A program made the position numbers and the translations under genes. The notes under the pieces are model-generated. The model was not told the origin of the DNA, ran no database searches, and worked only from the letters and a program-made list of their open reading frames with translations. From the NCBI GenBank assembly GCA_027031765.1, contig JALVPN010000144.1, positions 41,384 to 75,723 of the forward strand: 34,340 nt of DNA. The letters run 5' to 3'. Below are positions 30,714 to 34,340 of this stretch, piece after piece (position 1 is the stretch's first letter; every line of letters begins with the position of its first letter). Source of the stretch: Promethearchaeota archaeon (GTDB lineage: Archaea > Asgardarchaeota > Thorarchaeia > Thorarchaeales > Thorarchaeaceae).

Positions 30714-32411
30714 TCATGGTGGCGGGATCTTGGTGATGACCAGGTCACGCTTCTCGAGCACCATCTCCCCGTCGTCGCCTTTCCGAATGACGATGTTGTA
30801 GAGACCGTCATCATTTGGATCAGCATCTGTCCGGAAGTGCGCGCCTCTGCTACCCTTCCGCATGAGGGCGGCCTCCGCCACCATCCGGGCTGTTATGACC
30901 ATATGTCCGAACTCAATGGCCTGGTGCCAGCCGGGGTTGAACCGCTTCACCTGGATGTCCACTTTGATGTTCGGTACGACCTCCTTCTCAATCCGGCGGA
31001 GCTCCTTCACGGCACGAGAAAGACCCTCCTCATTCCTGAAAATCTGTACATCGTTCCACATCAGCGTGGTGAGCTCTTCACGGGCATCTGCAGGGGAGAT
31101 GCCAGACTCCCGCAACAGCATCGCCTCTAGGCGTACGAACTCGTCCCGGATTTCGTCGCGGTCAACTGGTGGGAGACCGTGTTCCTTGGCGAACTCGGCT
31201 GCATTCTTCCCGGCCAGTGCCCCAAACACTTGGGTATCTGCGAGCGCGTTGCCCCCCAGTCTGTTGCCGCCATGCACACCACCAGTGCACTCACCTGCAG
31301 CAAACAGCCCCGGGATTGTTGACTGGGCATCCGTATCAATCAAGATACCACCCATGAAGTGATGGGCGGTCGGTGAAACCTGCATCGGCTCGTTGCGGAT
31401 GTCAACACCAGCATCTGCGAACTGCTCAATCATGCTCTCAAGCCTAAACTCTATGACAGACCGGGGCAGGTGTGCAATGCTGAGGTACACACCCCCATCA
31501 GGTGAGCCGCGGCCCTCAAGTACCTCGGTCATGATTGACCTTGCAACCTGGTCGCGACCGGCAAGCTCCATCACTTGAGGGTAGTACCTTGCCATGAAGC
31601 GTTCGCCACGGTTATTCAGGAGGATACCGCCCTCACCACGGACTGCCTCTGTTACCAGCCGACCCCTAGCAGACTCGGGACGTACCATGCCAGTTGGATG
31701 GAACTGTATCATCTCCATGTCGATGAGTGCGGCCCCGGCCTCATAGGCCATTGCATAGCCGTCACCAACATCGAGCTGCGCATTACTGGTTACCTTGAAG
31801 ATCCGACCGGCCCCGCCAGTTGCCATGACAACGGCCTTGGCACGGAAAACAAGGTAATCACCATACTTGAGGTCAACAGCACACACACCGGCAGCACGGC
31901 CATCATGTACGAGGATCTTGGTCGCAAAGACCTCATCAAAGACTCTAACTGAGGACTTGCGTATTGCCTCAGTCAGTGTGACCATAATCTCAGACCCGGT
32001 TCGGTCAGAGGCATATGCGGTGCGCCTCCAGCTCTGTTTCCCGAAGGGTCGCTGCGCAATCTTCCCCTCTGGGGTGCGGTCAAAGACTGCGCCCACCTCT
32101 TCGAGATCAAAAATCCGTTCGGCAGCATCCGTGACCAGTATCTCGACGAGTTCCTGGTTATTGAGGTATGCGCCACCAACAACAGTGTCCTTGAAGTGGG
32201 TCTCAACATCATCGAGAGGATCTACGTTTCCAAGGCTAACATTGTAGCCGCCCTCGGCCATTGAGGTGTGGGCCTTTCCGAGCAGTTCCTTGCTGATTAT
32301 GACGACATCGAGGTTATGCTTTGCTGCCTCAATCGCAGCACGACAGCCGGCGCCGCCAGCACCCACAACAAGAACGTCGCACAAGATGGTCTTGTAGGGT
32401 AGTTGACTCAA
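30714..32411 (-). CDS. tfrA: TfrA/SdhA-like fumarate reductase flavoprotein subunit
   Basis: This is the catalytic flavoprotein of the fumarate reductase/succinate dehydrogenase family, 565 residues. FAD-binding GAGGAGCRAAIEA near residue 17, HTSMAEGGYN with His48 at the position used for covalent FAD in Sdh/Frd, FHPTG, TEAVRGEGGILLNNRGERFM (substrate loop with catalytic Arg), HFMGGILIDTDAQSTIPGLFA and GGVHGGNRLGGNAL are visible. TTG 32411 follows GGAGGA, and a TATA GGTATAAACC (32477-32468) lies ~60 bases upstream. No membrane anchor subunits are in the window, consistent with a soluble thiol-type enzyme. L-aspartate oxidase is the alternative family but the partner TfrB argues against it. 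Confidence 0.92.
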   Translation of the reverse strand: MSQLPYKTILCDVLVVGAGGAGCRAAIEAAKHNLDVVIISKELLGKAHTSMAEGGYNVSLGNVDPLDDVETHFKDTVVGGAYLNNQELVEILVTDAAERIFDLEEVGAVFDRTPEGKIAQRPFGKQSWRRTAYASDRTGSEIMVTLTEAIRKSSVRVFDEVFATKILVHDGRAAGVCAVDLKYGDYLVFRAKAVVMATGGAGRIFKVTSNAQLDVGDGYAMAYEAGAALIDMEMIQFHPTGMVRPESARGRLVTEAVRGEGGILLNNRGERFMARYYPQVMELAGRDQVARSIMTEVLEGRGSPDGGVYLSIAHLPRSVIEFRLESMIEQFADAGVDIRNEPMQVSPTAHHFMGGILIDTDAQSTIPGLFAAGECTGGVHGGNRLGGNALADTQVFGALAGKNAAEFAKEHGLPPVDRDEIRDEFVRLEAMLLRESGISPADAREELTTLMWNDVQIFRNEEGLSRAVKELRRIEKEVVPNIKVDIQVKRFNPGWHQAIEFGHMVITARMVAEAALMRKGSRGAHFRTDADPNDDGLYNIVIRKGDDGEMVLEKRDLVITKIPPP

Positions 32412-32824
32412 CTGCAGTCCTCCGGTGGAGAGGGTACTCTGTACTGTGCCGCAGGGTCAGCGAGAGCGGTTTATACCTTACGGTTGCGGTTTGTACGGGG
32501 CTGCACAGGGGTGCACATCGGACATGGCACTCTCAAGTGCAAGCACGCTATGAGCGTACCAAGGACAGGGGAGTCCAGACGATAAAGGCCTATATTCTAT
32601 TGCTGAGAGAATAGCATATGAACGCCGGGGGTAGAGAGAGAAGAATCGGCGACATACTACTCATCTTGGTGGTCCTCATCCTCGTAGTCATGTCGATATA
32701 CGGGATAACCAAGCCAGTACTCACTGCGTTGGGGTCATGATGGGGACACGGAGAACCCCGTGTTAGGCGGGCCCTCCGTATCACAATGATAGAGGAGAGT
32801 CCAACAGGCCACACTGCACACCTA
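32412..32824. other. 413-base gap between tfrA and fumB
   Basis: It contains a bidirectional TATA sequence GGTTTATACC (32468-32477), two adjacent perfect hairpins GCACT-CTCA-AGTGC (32527-32540) and ACGCT-ATG-AGCGT (32545-32557), a second TATA (CCTATATTC, 32589-32597) and the 40-aa ORF at 32618. A hairpin ACACGG-N6-CCGTGT (32746-32763) follows that ORF and may end its transcript. Confidence 0.4.
32618..32740 (+). CDS. Small single-pass membrane protein, 40 aa
   Basis: A 40-residue ORF too short for the ORF track: basic N-terminus MNAGGRERRIGD, then one hydrophobic helix ILLILVVLILVVMSIYG and a short tail. The TATA element CCTATATTC (32589-32597) is about 25 bases before the ATG, implying a leaderless mRNA. 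No family is recognised. It lies opposite the two flanking fumarate-metabolism genes, so no operon link is implied. Confidence 0.55.
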   Translation: MNAGGRERRIGDILLILVVLILVVMSIYGITKPVLTALGS

Positions 32825-33430
32825 TCAGGTGGCCCCAATCTTGGCATAGACAGTGGGCCTTCGCTCGCCAACCGCATGCTCAATCTCATCATGCAGGCTA
32901 CGTCCATGTGAGTCCATTGTCACGAGAAGCGGGCCGAACTCCTCTGCTGTGATTACCCACAGGGCTTCGGGCATGCCCAGGTCCGGCCACTCAAGGGCCC
33001 GTACCTCCTTCAGCCCCTTTGCAGCAAGGGCACCACACCCGCCTGTGAAACTACAGTACACGGCCCCGACCTCCTGGAGTGCAGCCAGTGTCTTCGAGCC
33101 CATTCCACCTTTCCCGATGATGATCCGTGGGCGGAACCTGCGCAGGAACTCGTCCTCGAAGAGTTCCATCCGGATGCTGGTGGTAGGCCCAGCAGATACA
33201 ATCTCCCACTTCCCCTCTCGCTGCCACGCGACAGGACCCACATGGTAGACCACCCCACCCTCGAAGTTGACCGGGGGGCTCTCGCCACGTTCGTGCATCT
33301 CAAGTGCACGTTTGTGGGCCTCATCGCGCGCCGTGTACACATGCTGTCCGCTCACATAGACTATGTCGCCAACCCTGAGCCTGCGGGCATCTTCCTCTGA
33401 AATGGGGGTTTCAAGATGATACTCAGCCAT
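32825..33430 (-). CDS. fumB: Class I fumarate hydratase, beta (C-terminal) subunit
   Basis: The beta subunit of the two-subunit, [4Fe-4S] class I fumarase family (malate to fumarate). Motifs: YHLETPISEEDARRLRVGDIVYVSG, SAGPTTSIRM, IIIGKGGMGSKTL and FTGGCGALAAKGLKEV, then WVITAEEFGPLLVTMDSHG. ATG 33430 is selected because GGAGGT lies eight bases upstream, inside the alpha gene; the ORF track begins three codons earlier. Separation from the alpha stop is one base, so the two are translationally coupled. L-tartrate dehydratase is the related alternative, but genomic pairing with fumarate reductase favours fumarase. Confidence 0.9.
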   Translation of the reverse strand: MAEYHLETPISEEDARRLRVGDIVYVSGQHVYTARDEAHKRALEMHERGESPPVNFEGGVVYHVGPVAWQREGKWEIVSAGPTTSIRMELFEDEFLRRFRPRIIIGKGGMGSKTLAALQEVGAVYCSFTGGCGALAAKGLKEVRALEWPDLGMPEALWVITAEEFGPLLVTMDSHGRSLHDEIEHAVGERRPTVYAKIGAT

Positions 33431-33431
33431 G

Positions 33432-34268
33432 CTACTCAACCTCCGGATGAGTGATGTACTTCACCTCAAGGTCGTGGGTTATTGTGGCGGTACTGTACCG
33501 TGCAGCCCAGCACTGTACGGCGACTCCAACGGGAAGACTCGCCGGATGACGCATTGCATAGTCCACTTTGACACCGAGCACAGTAGTGTCACCACCAAGG
33601 CCCATGGGGCCAATGCCAGTCGCATTGAGGGCTTCAAAGAGCTCCTCCTCAATCTGGGCGACCTGTGGCTCGGGATGGTGGTCTGTGAGTGGTCGGAGGA
33701 GCTGTTGTTTGGCAATCTTGATTGCGATGTCTGCACCGCCACCAATGCCAACACCGATTATGTTGGGGGCGCATGCCTTCCCCATATAGCTCATTGCATT
33801 GTCAACGACCAGCTTCTTGACGCCGGTCAGGCCGACGCCGGGCTTGAGCATCCCGATGATGCTCACATTCTCGCAGCCGCCACCCTTTGGGAATGCCGCG
33901 ATTTCCAGCGAGCCGCCGGACACCAGTTCCCAGTTGATCCATGGGATCATCCGGCCAGTATTGTCACCGCTGTTGCCACCAAAGGGGTCTACAGCATTCG
34001 GCCTCAGTGGGACCTCGGCGGTGGCCTTCCGTACAGCGGCTGTCACAGCATCCCTGATGACGCCCACATGTGGGAAGTCCTCGCCCACCTTGACATAGAA
34101 TATCATTATGCCGGTGTCCTGGCACATTGGAATGCCCTGGCGTGCAATGTCTAGGTTCTTCAGGATTGCAGCGAGCTGAGTCTTGGCGGTCTCGTTGGTC
34201 TCCCGCTCATATGCAGCCCGCAGAGCATCCTCGACATCCTTGGGCAGCCTTGTCACGGCCATTTTCAA
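33432..34268 (-). CDS. fumA: Class I fumarate hydratase, alpha (N-terminal) subunit
   Basis: The alpha subunit carries the iron-sulfur cluster: IPMCQDTGIMIFYV, PKGGGCENVS and GKACAPNIIGVGIGG supply the three Cys ligands. Also seen are LPKDVEDALRAAYERE near the start and GPMGLGGDTTVLGVKVDYA. The length of 278 suits archaeal two-subunit enzymes. TTG 34268 or ATG 34262 is the start; a GATATTTCC element near 34300 could be its TATA box. The gene is complete and runs toward fumB and the tfr genes on the same strand. Confidence 0.92.
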   Translation of the reverse strand: MKMAVTRLPKDVEDALRAAYERETNETAKTQLAAILKNLDIARQGIPMCQDTGIMIFYVKVGEDFPHVGVIRDAVTAAVRKATAEVPLRPNAVDPFGGNSGDNTGRMIPWINWELVSGGSLEIAAFPKGGGCENVSIIGMLKPGVGLTGVKKLVVDNAMSYMGKACAPNIIGVGIGGGADIAIKIAKQQLLRPLTDHHPEPQVAQIEEELFEALNATGIGPMGLGGDTTVLGVKVDYAMRHPASLPVGVAVQCWAARYSTATITHDLEVKYITHPEVE

Positions 34269-34340
34269 TAGCCGAAAGGTCGTATTCGCCCCAATCGGAA
34301 ATATCAGCCGAATGACGTGCCGTAATTTGGAAAACGCCTT

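Noticed and set aside
1-34340. tRNA, rRNA, CRISPR repeats or insertion sequences
   Set aside because: Scanned the gaps by eye for T-loop GTTCRANYC, repeated spacers and terminal inverted repeats with a transposase; none found. A tRNAscan run would be decisive.

Overview
The window reads as a gene-dense archaeal chromosome segment, most likely from an Asgard (Promethearchaeota) genome, perhaps Thorarchaeia-like. The archaeal core set is clear: SRP54, TrmY, a DRG/OBG-type GTPase, TrmJ, L10e (uL16), deoxyhypusine synthase, L35Ae, S8e and geranylgeranyl reductase. TATA boxes lie about 25 bp upstream of several short or absent leaders. The Asgard assignment rests on a Sec23/24-like zinc-finger/vWA protein sitting among four Roadblock/LC7 proteins and an MglA-type small GTPase. 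The exact lineage is inference. I saw no tRNA, rRNA, CRISPR array, insertion sequence or prophage.

Layout: 1-3.5 kb holds translation and tRNA-modification genes (SRP54 C-terminus, trmY, drg-like GTPase, trmJ) meeting rpl10e head-on. 3.8-7.7 kb holds deoxyhypusine synthase, two membrane proteins of unknown function around rpl35ae, a candidate C/D box sRNA and an orphan radical SAM protein. 7.8-10 kb encodes both subunits of an ADP-forming acyl-CoA synthetase, followed by an unrecognised helical protein with degenerate internal repeats. 11.4-17.1 kb is the most interesting part: uppS, Roadblock, MglA-like GTPase, Roadblock, Roadblock and a Sec23/24-like protein on the minus strand, with a divergent fourth Roadblock gene. 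17.3-22.1 kb is a complete smc-scpA-scpB condensin operon. 22.1-24.2 kb has hypE and hypA (hydrogenase maturation) around rps8e. 24.3-27.3 kb holds a tiny ORF coupled to a HEAT-repeat protein, a membrane-anchored winged-helix regulator and a sequon-rich surface protein. 27.5-34.3 kb holds geranylgeranyl reductase and a fumarate module: a thiol:fumarate-reductase-like TfrA/TfrB pair plus two-subunit class I fumarase.

How the genes fit together: the 12-17 kb island contains a G-protein switch, several Roadblock scaffolds and a COPII-coat-like protein, which suggests a compact GTPase/Roadblock/Sec23-like device. Fumarase and the HdrB-fused fumarate reductase would interconvert malate, fumarate and succinate using a thiol or ferredoxin-type donor. 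The acyl-CoA synthetase would make ATP from acyl-CoA. Several convergent gene pairs overlap at their stop codons (CTAG or CTAA), so the genome is tightly packed. Most start codons here are ATG, GTG or TTG chosen by Shine-Dalgarno or TATA distance, and several are uncertain by a few codons.
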